Shown: positions 1-7,413 of the stretch, piece by piece
How the letters are laid out: every line of letters begins with the position of its first letter
How positions within the stretch are numbered: the first letter of the stretch is position 1
From: Pseudalkalibacillus decolorationis
GTDB taxonomy: Bacteria; Bacillota; Bacilli; Bacillales; Fictibacillaceae
Assembly: GCF_024609785.1 (NCBI RefSeq)
Contig: NZ_JANHJQ010000008.1
Coordinates: forward strand, 1 to 39,348
DNA length: 39,348 bases
Direction: 5' to 3'
Made by a program: the position numbers and the translations under genes
The notes under the pieces: model-generated
The model's database searches: none
Told to the model about the DNA's origin: nothing
Seen by the model: the letters and a program-made list of their open reading frames with translations, nothing else

Positions 1-165
1 AGTTTTCGGGGCTCCATCCCTTCAGCCATTTGGTTTTCGGCCCACTGTCTTGCTGTCTACGCTTAAAGATAGGAGTTACCTCCAACCCTCCAAGACTCGC
101 TACAGGTGAATGGCTAGTTCTTACCTGATGGGGTTCCCACCCATTATGGAATATCACCTATGCTC
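1..165 (-). ncRNA. Candidate structured RNA, possibly omega-RNA/HEARO-like (window edge)
   Basis: No convincing ORF is present. On the minus strand there is a series of short stems: GGGU-GGGA-ACCC at 142-131, CAGGT/ACCTG at 127-123/107-103, GGAG-GUAA-CUCC at 83-72, and GGCU/AGCC at 27-24/13-10. Two of the loops are GNRA tetraloops, which is unlikely by chance and points to a folded RNA read toward the window edge. The outer border (about 165-175) abuts a truncated copy of the family A/B repeat tail. IscB-type elements have a structured RNA upstream of the ORF, so an IscB-like gene beyond position 1 is one explanation. The end of a group II intron or another IS end is an alternative. The family assignment is inference; the hairpins are seen directly. 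Confidence 0.35.
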
Positions 166-173
166 GGACGCTC

Positions 174-194
174 TATACTTTCTTAACGTGTAAA
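174..194 (+). repeat. Truncated tail of family A/B dispersed repeat
   Basis: The tail TATACTTTCTTAACGTGTAA, found at the end of complete family A and B copies, stands here without its upstream half. It runs directly into the complete copy at 191-286. Its left part has been replaced by the structured-RNA element, so that element probably inserted into this repeat. Confidence 0.7.
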
Positions 195-286
195 GAAAAC
201 TTGGCAAAGCCAAGCCTTTGGCGCCGGCTGAGCTTTAGTTGCGCTTATACTATAGAAAATATTTTTATACTTTCTTAACGTGTAAA
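191..286 (+). repeat. Dispersed repeat family A, copy 1
   Basis: About 95 bp: AAAGAAAA, the hairpin CTTGGC-AAA-GCCAAG, a variable GC-rich middle, TAGTTGCGCTTATACTATAG, then a T-rich hairpin and the tail CTTTCTTAACGTGTAAA. Other copies lie near 1128, 13675, 35867 (minus) and 39144, with degenerate copies near 24463 and 31446. There is no ORF and no clear target duplication. Confidence 0.85.
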
Positions 287-317
287 AAGAGACTGACTCC
301 ACGTACGAATCAGTCTC
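284..317 (-). terminator. Rho-independent terminator of the carbonic anhydrase gene
   Basis: On the minus strand the stem GAGACTGA/TCAGTCTC (8 bp, perfect) is followed by TTTTT. It lies about 107 nt past the carbonic anhydrase stop codon and its U tract overlaps the end of repeat A copy 1. Confidence 0.75.
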
Positions 318-423
318 CTAAACGTATTTGAAATAGTTTATCAATCGTTCCGTCAGATCATCCCTTTTCAAATAGAAAGACTTAATCGGAACATTTCACA
401 ATTGGTGCCCCTTTCATACTCAT

Positions 424-990
424 CTACTTTTCTTCATATCCGTCCTTTACGAGGTCAAGTTTACCGGTTTCTGGTGAAATAACGAGACCATGAACAGGGA
501 CATCTGCTGGCATTAATGGGTGCCGTCGAACGACATCCACACTGTTTTGCACACTCTCCTCCACACTGTCAAAGCCTTCTAACCACTTTTCGATTTGGAT
601 ACCTGAGTATTTTATCGTATCAATCGTGTCTTCAGAGATTCCTCTTTCCTTGAACTTATCAATTAATCTTATTGGATCTACATTGCTCATTCCACATTGG
701 TAGTGTCCAATAACGAAAACTTCATCTGCCTGCAATTCATACACGGCAACCAAAATACTTCTCATCACACTTCCGAACGGGTGAGAAATGACTGCCCCAG
801 CATTTTTAATTAATTTAAAATCGCCATTGCGCAGGTTCATCGCTCTAGGCAATAATTCTACCAACCGTGTATCCATACAAGATACGACAACCATCCTCTT
901 ATCTGGGAATTTTGTTGTTTGATATACCTCATAACTCTTTTCCTCAACAAAAGTGTTATTAAAGTTCAGAATTTCGTTTAATAGTTGCAT
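424..990 (-). CDS. Beta-class carbonic anhydrase (YtiB-like)
   Basis: A cytoplasmic zinc enzyme interconverting CO2 and bicarbonate. The 188-residue product carries the beta-class signature: Cys38-x-Asp40-x-Arg42 (CMDTR) and His96-x-x-Cys99 (GHYQC), giving the Cys2-His zinc site and the Asp/Arg dyad. Length fits the small bacterial beta-CA group that includes B. subtilis YtiB. I place the start at the ATG at 990, which has GGAGG 9 nt upstream; the open frame extends 11 codons further 5' but has no better ribosome binding site. The gene stands alone between two family A repeats with its own terminator. Some small beta-CA-like proteins have poor hydratase activity, so activity is inferred from the motifs only. 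Confidence 0.9.
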   Translation of the reverse strand: MQLLNEILNFNNTFVEEKSYEVYQTTKFPDKRMVVVSCMDTRLVELLPRAMNLRNGDFKLIKNAGAVISHPFGSVMRSILVAVYELQADEVFVIGHYQCGMSNVDPIRLIDKFKERGISEDTIDTIKYSGIQIEKWLEGFDSVEESVQNSVDVVRRHPLMPADVPVHGLVISPETGKLDLVKDGYEEK

Positions 991-1127
991 GCTCTGATTC
1001 CTCCATTTAAAAAGTGTACACATTCTTACTATAGCAAATCATCCTTAAGTTTGATATACTTCAGCCTCGAAAAGAATTCTTTAGAAAAGATTTAATTGGG
1101 ATGTGCAACCGAAATGTAGATTTACGT

Positions 1128-1223
1128 TAAAGAAAACTTGGCAAAGCCAAGCCTTTGGCGCAGGCTGAGCCTTAGTTGCCCTTATACTATAGAAAGTATT
1201 TTTATTCTTTCTTAACGTGTAAA
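1128..1223 (+). repeat. Dispersed repeat family A, copy 2
   Basis: Same architecture as copy 1, with hairpin CTTGGC-AAA-GCCAAG and tail CTTTCTTAACGTGTAAA. It ends 25 nt before the Nudix start codon, so it forms part of that gene's upstream region and offers a false in-frame ATG at 1176. Here the left end (TTTACGTTAAAGAAAA) is an imperfect inverse of the right end. Confidence 0.85.
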
Positions 1224-1247
1224 ATAGAAACCAAGGAGGGAAACGAT

Positions 1248-1736
1248 TTGAAAAAGATACAAGCTTCCATCTTAACAATGGTCATCGTCTATGATACAGA
1301 CAAAGAACAAATTCTACTCTTAAATCGCCCAAAAGAAAATGGATTTCCAGGCTATTTGGGTCCTGGTGGTAAAATTGAATTTGGTGAAAGCTTTTCAGAA
1401 GGTGCTGTACGGGAGCTTTATGAAGAGACCGGAATTGTGGTTAAACCAGAGGATTTGAGCTATAAAGGTGTCGATGAATACATACTGAAGGATGATAATT
1501 ACCGCTATATGGTGTTCAATTATATAACAACTACATTCAGCGGTAAGTTATTAGAAAATCCTCCAGAAGGTGAATTGCGCTGGGTGACATTGGATGAAGC
1601 ATTTGAACTCCCAATGCAGTCTTGGTTTAAACGTCGATTGCCATTTTTCTTTGAAGACGGTACATTTGAAATCTCGATTCACTTAAAAGATTCCGAGAGC
1701 GAACCGTTTAAGGAAATCATTCGAAAAGTCGGTTAA
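1248..1736 (+). CDS. Nudix hydrolase (MutT/8-oxo-dGTP diphosphatase-like)
   Basis: A Nudix phosphohydrolase, probably acting on oxidised or surplus nucleoside triphosphates. The full Nudix box (G-x5-E-x7-R-E-L-x-E-E-x-G-I) reads from GGKIEFGESF to RELYEETGI at about residues 41-65, giving the metal-binding glutamates. The protein is 162 residues, normal for a single-domain MutT. I choose TTG at 1248 because AAGGAGGG ends 7 nt before it; the longer frame from ATG 1176 would be translated from repeat sequence and has no ribosome binding site. It is followed on the same strand by the LOG-family gene after 98 bp, so co-transcription is possible. The substrate cannot be read from the sequence. Confidence 0.85.
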   Translation: MKKIQASILTMVIVYDTDKEQILLLNRPKENGFPGYLGPGGKIEFGESFSEGAVRELYEETGIVVKPEDLSYKGVDEYILKDDNYRYMVFNYITTTFSGKLLENPPEGELRWVTLDEAFELPMQSWFKRRLPFFFEDGTFEISIHLKDSESEPFKEIIRKVG

Positions 1737-1834
1737 TATTCGTCAGCTATTTTTACCGGACTTTTTAAACAATCTCTTTCAACTATATGTAAATTCTCTC
1801 ACTTAAAATATAGAACAGAACAGGGAGGCTTTTT

Positions 1835-2410
1835 ATGAAAAAGTTCCAGCGAATTTGTGTCTTTTGCGGCTCCAGTTTCGGAGTGAATGATGCCTATAAA
1901 AAGAACGTTAAAGAACTTGGAACATTACTTGCGAAAAATCAGATCGAACTCGTGTATGGCGGTGGTAATTCCGGATTAATGGGAGAACTAGCACATGCCG
2001 TAATGAGTAATAATGGGAAAGCAACCGGAATAATCCCTCATAAAATTAATGACAGTGTTGAGCATTTAGAGTTAACTGATCTGATTGTCGTTGATACGAT
2101 GCATGAACGCAAATCCAAAATGTATGAATTGGCTGATGCCTTTATTGCTCTACCCGGTGGAATTGGAACAATGGAAGAAATGTTTGAGGTAATGACATGG
2201 AATCAATTAGGCTATCACACTAAACCTCTCGGGTTGTTTAATATCGAACATTATTACGATCCTTTATTTGAACTGCTGCATCATATGCACCAGGAAGGAT
2301 TTGTACGAAAAGAACACCTCGAACAAACAGTCATCGAAGATAACGCCGATCACCTGGTACAGCAATTGAATAGTCTCGAAATGAAAACATTCGATAAATG
2401 GTCCCGTTGA
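1835..2410 (+). CDS. LOG-family phosphoribohydrolase (YvdD-like)
   Basis: A Rossmann-fold protein of the lysine decarboxylase-like/LOG family. Characterised members hydrolyse the N-glycosidic bond of AMP or cytokinin nucleotides, releasing base and ribose 5-phosphate. The 191-residue sequence starts with the nucleotide-binding CVFCGSS, has YGGGNSGLMG around residue 42, and contains the family signature PGGIGTMEE near residue 108 with the catalytic Glu and the upstream Arg (HERK). The annotation 'lysine decarboxylase' sometimes given to this family is incorrect. A GGGAGG ribosome binding site precedes the ATG. The C-terminal tail (about residues 175-191) is not conserved. Confidence 0.88.
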   Translation: MKKFQRICVFCGSSFGVNDAYKKNVKELGTLLAKNQIELVYGGGNSGLMGELAHAVMSNNGKATGIIPHKINDSVEHLELTDLIVVDTMHERKSKMYELADAFIALPGGIGTMEEMFEVMTWNQLGYHTKPLGLFNIEHYYDPLFELLHHMHQEGFVRKEHLEQTVIEDNADHLVQQLNSLEMKTFDKWSR

Positions 2411-2682
2411 GCGTACTGACATTGCATTATGCAAAAGAGTTAAACTTAAATAAAACTCGGGGTGATTGCCGATCAAAAGAGGTAGACTCAAAAGTATCCG
2501 AATTATACGACTAACGTTGTTTTTTGCAATATCTAGGTTTAATAACATTAAAATGTTGTATTTCGGGTGCCTGACTTCTCTATTTTGCAATCATCCCCCA
2601 AGTTGATTGGTCCATATTTTATGAAACAATTACAAAGCACTGTAAAGCCTCCCTAAAACCGTATAAATCATTTTTTTCCGCT
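2411..2682. other. Intergenic stretch, no gene seen
   Basis: AT-rich sequence after the LOG gene. A 108-codon open frame on the minus strand (2590-2264) runs into the LOG gene antisense, has no ribosome binding site and is judged spurious. A short TTGCAT/ATGCAA inverted repeat lies just after the LOG stop. Confidence 0.5.
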
Positions 2683-2850
2683 CCTTCACCAAAAAACGTA
2701 GCCGCGAAAAGGTAGTTTGCCGCGGAACCGAGGTGATTTGCCGCGATAAAATGGGTTTTGCCGCGGAACCCAGGTAACTTGCCGCGATAAAGTGGATTTT
2801 GCCGCGGAACTCAGATATATGCCTCGGAGATGGTTTTTGCCATAAAACGT
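2683..2850 (+). repeat. Degenerate tandem repeat, about 41 bp period, CCGCGG-rich
   Basis: After CTTCACCAAAAAA, two half-units alternate: TTTGCCGCGGAAC plus about 8 bp, and TTTGCCGCGATAAA plus about 6 bp. They give a period near 41 bp for roughly 2.5 full units before decaying. A related copy with the same CTTCACCAAAAAA lead-in is at 8261-8345. No coding frame. Confidence 0.75.
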
Positions 2851-2910
2851 CACCACCCAGTTTAGTGAAAAGACTTTTTCTTCTTAATAAGGACTGGAAC
2901 CATCTAACCT

Positions 2911-2961
2911 AAAAAGCCGCTGACTCAAAAAAGTTTGTTGCGAACTATTGAGACAGCCGCT
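2911..2961 (-). terminator. Terminator of the cysteine desulfidase-family gene
   Basis: On the minus strand the arms AGCGGCTGTCTCAA and TTGAGTCAGCGGCT pair with two symmetric mismatches (12 of 14) and are followed by TTTTTA. It starts about 10 nt after the stop codon. Confidence 0.75.
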
Positions 2962-2970
2962 CATCACCGC

Positions 2971-4248
2971 TTATTTTTCAAGCATCATTTTTAGAACAAG
3001 CTTATCGGTTTCCTTGGTACCTTCGTTTCCAAGTCTGCAAAAGTTCTCTATACTTTTCTCAACATCATCATGAATGAAGCCATCAGTAGACTGGATCTCT
3101 TGGTTGTTCAATGCAAGGATGGCGGATTGCACTGCAGCATTCGTACATGTCGAAACCTTCATCGCACATCCTGCCTTAGCTCCATCACAAATCATTCCTG
3201 ATACATTACCAATCGTATTTTGAACTGCCGCCTTTATTTGTGATACATCCCCGTCAAGAAGATAGGTAATTGCACCACTTGCGCCCATTCCTGCAGCAGT
3301 AACCCCACACAATGCAGAAAGCCGACCGAACTTTTCTTTGATGTGAATGGTTATGAGGTGGCTCAGCGCTACCGCACGCAGCATTTTCTCGTTATCAACA
3401 CCAAGCTTTAGACCGACTGCCACAACTGGCAATGTAACCGCGATTCCTTGATTTCCACTACCCGAATTCGCCATTACTGGACTGAGTGAGCCAGCCATCC
3501 TTGCATCTGACCCTGCTGAGGCAAGGGACATTGCATAACTGACAAGATCATCAGAAAGAATCCCTTTTTTTACATTTTCTTGAATGGTTTTCCCAACATT
3601 GAGGCCGACATTGCCCTTTAGCCCTTCCTCTCCAATGGCTAGATTCAAGTCAATACTTTTCTGAACAAGGGCCAATTTGCTGACATCGACCTCTTTTACG
3701 AAGTCATAAATCGCATCAATTGTAAGGTGCTTTTCAAGTGTTGTATCTGAATCATTATCTGTTTTCTCAACCTGGTTTTGTTCATGAACACAATGATTAT
3801 TAACCTCAATTAAACTTATATTTGTGTGGTCGTTAGAGATTACCACTCTAGAAGATTCGTTTTCACTTTGGAGCTTAATTTCGATGTATAGCTTGATGCT
3901 TGTTTGCGCAAGGTGAACTGCCACTTCTTTTTCCGAAATGAGGCGTAATGCATTCTCCTCGTCTTTTTGTTTCGCATTCGCCAAAACTTCAAGCTGCTTG
4001 GTTGGATCCCCTGCAACAATCCCGAGAGCCGCAGCAAAATCTAACCCTGTCGATTTTGTCCCCGGTATACCAACAGACTTAGCATTTTTGATTACATTTC
4101 CACTCGCAAACACTTCAACCTTTTGAATGTCTTCCTTCAAATAACTTTTTGCAGTTGCAGCTGCCAGTGCGATCGCAACAGGTTCGGTGCAACCAACGGC
4201 TACAACAAGCTCTTTTTGCAATAACCCCATAATGTACTGCTTATCCAT
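2971..4248 (-). CDS. L-cysteine desulfidase family protein (UPF0597/YhaM-like)
   Basis: Belongs to the family of archaeal L-cysteine desulfidase, which uses an Fe-S cluster to break L-cysteine into H2S, ammonia and pyruvate; it is related to the serine dehydratase alpha-chain fold. The 425-residue protein has the N-terminal VGCTEPVA motif (Cys20), a central glycine/serine-rich NSGSGNQG segment, and a C-terminal cysteine cluster (MICDGAKAGC, then STC) consistent with cluster ligation. I start it at ATG 4248 (MDKQYIMG), which has GGAAGGG upstream; the frame continues 15 codons further 5' into the leader hairpin. It is a single gene with its own terminator. The leader contains a perfect 15-bp inverted repeat. 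Substrate (cysteine versus another amino acid) is not proven for bacterial members. Confidence 0.85.
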   Translation of the reverse strand: MDKQYIMGLLQKELVVAVGCTEPVAIALAAATAKSYLKEDIQKVEVFASGNVIKNAKSVGIPGTKSTGLDFAAALGIVAGDPTKQLEVLANAKQKDEENALRLISEKEVAVHLAQTSIKLYIEIKLQSENESSRVVISNDHTNISLIEVNNHCVHEQNQVEKTDNDSDTTLEKHLTIDAIYDFVKEVDVSKLALVQKSIDLNLAIGEEGLKGNVGLNVGKTIQENVKKGILSDDLVSYAMSLASAGSDARMAGSLSPVMANSGSGNQGIAVTLPVVAVGLKLGVDNEKMLRAVALSHLITIHIKEKFGRLSALCGVTAAGMGASGAITYLLDGDVSQIKAAVQNTIGNVSGMICDGAKAGCAMKVSTCTNAAVQSAILALNNQEIQSTDGFIHDDVEKSIENFCRLGNEGTKETDKLVLKMMLEK

Positions 4249-4272
4249 GATGACACGTCCCTTCCACAAGAT

Positions 4273-4308
4273 ATCCTGTTCAAATTTTAACATAAATTTG
4301 AACAGGAT
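4273..4308. promoter_or_regulatory. Perfect 15-bp inverted repeat in the desulfidase leader
   Basis: ATCCTGTTCAAATTT at 4273-4287 is exactly inverted at 4294-4308 with a 6-nt loop. It lies 25 nt upstream of the chosen start codon. Neither strand has a U tract after it, so it is not an ordinary terminator. It could be an operator or an mRNA-stabilising or attenuating hairpin. Confidence 0.7.
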
Positions 4309-4354
4309 TTTGAAATTGATTTGCTTTTCACAATAATTGTTTGTCGTTACCTTT

Positions 4355-4408
4355 TAGTTAACCCAAATTAATTTAAAGTTGACATATATTCATAGTTTTC
4401 GATATTCT
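4355..4408 (+). promoter_or_regulatory. bioYB promoter with BirA operator
   Basis: TAGTTAAC (4355-4362) and GTTGACAT (4378-4385), separated by 15 nt, match the Firmicutes BirA consensus WTGTWAAC-N14-16-GTTTACAW in 14 of 16 positions. The right half-site contains the -35 box TTGACA (4379-4384), followed after 18 nt by TATTCT (4403-4408). BirA-biotinoyl-AMP bound here would block RNA polymerase. It lies 35 nt ahead of bioY. Confidence 0.75.
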
Positions 4409-4442
4409 TTTTATAGACGACAAGGATTGGAGGTTAACCAAT

Positions 4443-5024
4443 TTGAAGTTGAAAGCAATTGACATTACACTTGCCGCCGTTTTTGCTGCGCTCATGGCTA
4501 TTGGTGCAAACCTCACTTCTTTACTCGTAATTGGTAGTGTACCGATTACATTACAGACGTTTTTTAGTGTGTTGGCAGGACTTATTCTTGGAAGTCGTCT
4601 CGGAGCGATATCAATGACCGTATATATGTTTATTGGTTTAGCTGGAGCGCCTGTTTTTGCACAATTTTCAGGTGGATTAGGGTACACATTTAAACCTACA
4701 TTTGGCTTTATATTATCATTTATTCTTGTTGCGTATGTTTGTGGAAAAATCATCGAGTCGAGGTCCAGCAAGAAAATGTTCCTAGTTGCTGCATTATTCG
4801 GTATGGCGATTAACTACATAGCAGGAACGAATTGGATGTACATGGCAATGAATGTCTGGGTTGAAGCACCTGAAGGATTCAGTTACGGAATGGCTTGGGC
4901 ATGGATGTTAGCTCCACTACCAAAGGACATCATCCTCTCTATATGTGCAGGACTGATCGCCCCACGAGTAGTTCGAAGTTTAAGAAGAACTTCAAGTACA
5001 CTGGATAACAAGTCAGTAGTGTGA
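4443..5024 (+). CDS. bioY: BioY, biotin ECF transporter S component
   Basis: A polytopic membrane protein that binds biotin for uptake with or without the energy-coupling module. The 193-residue sequence has about six hydrophobic segments and BioY hallmarks: an early GANLTSLLVIGSVPITLQTF, FIGLAGAPVF, FSGGLGY, and the later GTNWMYMAMN. Start is TTG 4443 behind GGAGG. It is the first gene after the BirA-type promoter, 33 nt before bioB, so uptake and the last synthetic step are controlled together. No ecfAA'T genes lie nearby; it would share the general ECF module. Confidence 0.92.
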   Translation: MKLKAIDITLAAVFAALMAIGANLTSLLVIGSVPITLQTFFSVLAGLILGSRLGAISMTVYMFIGLAGAPVFAQFSGGLGYTFKPTFGFILSFILVAYVCGKIIESRSSKKMFLVAALFGMAINYIAGTNWMYMAMNVWVEAPEGFSYGMAWAWMLAPLPKDIILSICAGLIAPRVVRSLRRTSSTLDNKSVV

Positions 5025-5057
5025 TTAGAAGTTATATTACATAAGAGGAGTGATCGA

Positions 5058-6062
5058 ATGACTACAAAGTGGAATGAACTTGCAGAAAAAGTGATTGCTG
5101 GATACGAGCTTACGGATCATGAGGCTCTGTCCATCTTAAATGCACCTGATGAGGAACTTCTTCTTCTACTTCATGGTGCGTATCAAATCCGAAAAACGTA
5201 TTATGGAAACAGTGTAAAGCTCAATATGATCATGAATGCAAAATCTGGATTATGCCCAGAAAACTGCGGTTACTGTTCACAATCAATCATATCGAAAGCA
5301 CCGATCGAATCTTACAAAATGGTCGATAAAGATACATTGATGAAAGGTGCCGAACAAGCTCATAAATTAAATGTTGGAACTTACTGTATTGTAGCAAGTG
5401 GAAGAGGTCCCACGAATCGAGATGTTGATACGGTTGTATCAGCGGTTGAGGAAATCAAACAAAATTACGACTTGAAAATTTGTGCTTGCCTTGGGATCTT
5501 AAAGCCAGAACAAGCGACCCGATTGAAAGAAGCTGGTGTCGATCGCTATAATCATAATTTAAATACGTCAAAGTCGAACCATGACAACATTACGACCTCA
5601 CATACATACGAAGATCGCGTTTCCACAGTCAACATGGCTAAGGATGCTGGAATTTCTCCATGCTCAGGTGTCATCGTTGGAATGAAGGAAACGAAAGAAG
5701 AAGTTGTCGATATGGCTCGAAGCTTAAAGGCACTTGATGCAGATTCAATACCGGTGAATTTTTTACATGCAATTGACGGAACACCTCTTGAGGGAACACA
5801 TGAATTAGATCCTCGCTATTGTTTAAAAGTCTTAGCCTTGTTCCGTTATATCAATCCGACAAAAGAAATTCGAATTTCGGGTGGGAGAGAAGTAAATTTG
5901 AAGAGTTTACAACCACTCGGATTATATGCAGCTAACTCTATCTTTGTCGGAGACTATCTAACAACAGCAGGTCAAGAAAGTACGAAGGATCATGAAATGC
6001 TCAATGATTTAGGTTTCGATATCGACTATGTAAAAGTACCGGAAGAACCGGCAGAAATCTAA
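5058..6062 (+). CDS. bioB: Biotin synthase BioB
   Basis: A radical SAM enzyme that inserts sulfur into dethiobiotin. The CxxxCxxC cluster motif is at Cys66, Cys70 and Cys73 (CPENCGYC); YNHNLNTS and the later GGREV are typical BioB segments, with further cysteines around residue 140 (ICACLG) for the auxiliary cluster. Length 334 residues is normal. GAGGAG precedes the ATG. The other biotin genes (bioA, bioD, bioF, bioW or bioI) are absent from the window, so the pathway before dethiobiotin is encoded elsewhere or missing. Confidence 0.95.
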   Translation: MTTKWNELAEKVIAGYELTDHEALSILNAPDEELLLLLHGAYQIRKTYYGNSVKLNMIMNAKSGLCPENCGYCSQSIISKAPIESYKMVDKDTLMKGAEQAHKLNVGTYCIVASGRGPTNRDVDTVVSAVEEIKQNYDLKICACLGILKPEQATRLKEAGVDRYNHNLNTSKSNHDNITTSHTYEDRVSTVNMAKDAGISPCSGVIVGMKETKEEVVDMARSLKALDADSIPVNFLHAIDGTPLEGTHELDPRYCLKVLALFRYINPTKEIRISGGREVNLKSLQPLGLYAANSIFVGDYLTTAGQESTKDHEMLNDLGFDIDYVKVPEEPAEI

Positions 6063-6098
6063 TAAAGAAAACTTTTTATTCATTCTTACCTTATTATG

Positions 6099-6134
6099 AA
6101 AAGAAGGAGCATTTTCCGTGGCTCCTTCTTTTTG
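6099..6134. terminator. Bidirectional terminator between bioB and the S66 gene
   Basis: AAGAAGGAGC/GCTCCTTCTT (10 bp, 10-nt loop) is followed by T residues on the plus strand and preceded by A residues for the minus strand. It serves the converging bioB and S66 peptidase genes. Confidence 0.85.
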
Positions 6135-6136
6135 TA

Positions 6137-7165
6137 TCATTTAAAAGTTTGTATGATCTGTCCTCCCCCTTTTTTATAGGAAACCTCTGCGAATGAACCA
6201 TTAATGAATGTCAGCTGCGGTGGAATGTGTCCTAAATCTACATCATATAGAATAGGGACAGCCAAGTCATCGAGTGGCTTTTTGAACGCATCGATTAAGG
6301 TAAAGCCCCCTACATCCTCATAACCTTCTAACCTTCCAAATAAGAATCCATTACAATATTCGAACCATCCATTCATTCTCATCTGCCAGAGTGTTCGGTA
6401 TAAATCAGTGGCATTCATATCACAGCTTTCAAAGTACCAAATGAATCCGTCCTCTTTATATTGTTCAATAAATTCAGTAACTGGTGCAAAGGGAGTTCCA
6501 ACTAATTTACAAATTGTATCCAAACACCCGCCTAACAATCTACCAGTAAATAAAGATTCATTCTCTTCTTTCGAAAGCGATTTCCAATCTACTTTTTCAG
6601 TTAAATTATATGGAGGAAAGGACGTATCAGTTACCTTTAACCATTCCTTTTGATAGAATTCCATGTTTGTTTGATGGAAATGGGTACCTGATTTCGTTGC
6701 TAATCCTTGTAGGGCTTGCAGAACAGAAGCCTCAATAGGTGTATTTCCAAAATCCATAAAATTAGGACCGTGAGCAGTAGCGGTATTTGTCTTTAAAGTT
6801 AAAGGTAACAGCAACGTACTCGTATCTGAAAAGCCTAATATCCACTTAGGTTTAACGTTACCCAACTCTTCAAAATTAAGGTATGGGAGAATATCCATTA
6901 AGAACTGTCCTCCCCATGGTGGAATGATCGCCTTTACTTCATCATTTTTATATAAATTTAAAAACTCTTCAGCTCTTTGTTTTCGAGAAGTACTGGTTAA
7001 TTTTATGTTGGATCGAACAGAGGGGGTTTCCAAACATTTATAGCCCAATGACTCAACTTGCCTAATCGCATTGTCCAGCTTTTTTTGAAAAACACCCGTT
7101 ACTCCTGAAGATGTTGCCACAATACCAATAGTGTCACCTTTAAATAATGGTTCTGGATATATCAA
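6137..7165 (-). CDS. S66 family peptidase (LD-carboxypeptidase/MccF-like)
   Basis: A serine peptidase of clan S66, which holds murein tetrapeptide LD-carboxypeptidases and MccF immunity proteins. The Ser-Glu-His triad is visible as GFSDTS, WYFESCD and DLGHIPPQ; TIGIVATSSG opens the N-terminal domain and PPWGGQF forms the usual loop. Length of about 342 residues is typical. No signal peptide, so it is cytoplasmic. The frame opens with two TTG codons at 7171 and 7165; I prefer 7165 because AAAGGG lies 9 nt from it and only 3 nt from 7171. MccF-like members detoxify peptide-nucleotide antibiotics; this length and the FESCD motif fit that subgroup, but the substrate is undetermined. Confidence 0.85.
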   Translation of the reverse strand: MIYPEPLFKGDTIGIVATSSGVTGVFQKKLDNAIRQVESLGYKCLETPSVRSNIKLTSTSRKQRAEEFLNLYKNDEVKAIIPPWGGQFLMDILPYLNFEELGNVKPKWILGFSDTSTLLLPLTLKTNTATAHGPNFMDFGNTPIEASVLQALQGLATKSGTHFHQTNMEFYQKEWLKVTDTSFPPYNLTEKVDWKSLSKEENESLFTGRLLGGCLDTICKLVGTPFAPVTEFIEQYKEDGFIWYFESCDMNATDLYRTLWQMRMNGWFEYCNGFLFGRLEGYEDVGGFTLIDAFKKPLDDLAVPILYDVDLGHIPPQLTFINGSFAEVSYKKGGGQIIQTFK

Positions 7166-7413
7166 TATCAATCACCCTTTCAGTTAACAACTTTTCATTA
7201 ATCTGACCCTTAAACTGGACTTGTTGATCTCTCCAATGAATCGTTTAACAAAGATTTCTATAAACAATACAATAGTTTCCATGTTTTCACAATAGGAATC
7301 ATACTTTTATTGACTTCTATCATTTTTCCACCAATCTCCTACTCTACTTGTCCACACCATAACAATGTACAAGCATATATATAACTATCACCTTAAAAAG
7401 GGGGTGACTTTAG
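7166..7413. other. Intergenic, probably the promoter of the coat-like gene
   Basis: AT-rich with no ORF. GCATATATATAAC about 35 nt before the next start loosely resembles a sporulation sigma -10 (CATANNNTA) but not exactly, so no promoter is called. Confidence 0.3.

Noticed and set aside
1176-1247. N-terminal extension of the Nudix protein
   Set aside because: It is translation of repeat A copy 2; the same MxLYYRKYFY-type string arises from the repeat at 35910.
2264-2590. 108-codon minus-strand ORF
   Set aside because: It runs antisense into the LOG gene, and has no ribosome binding site.
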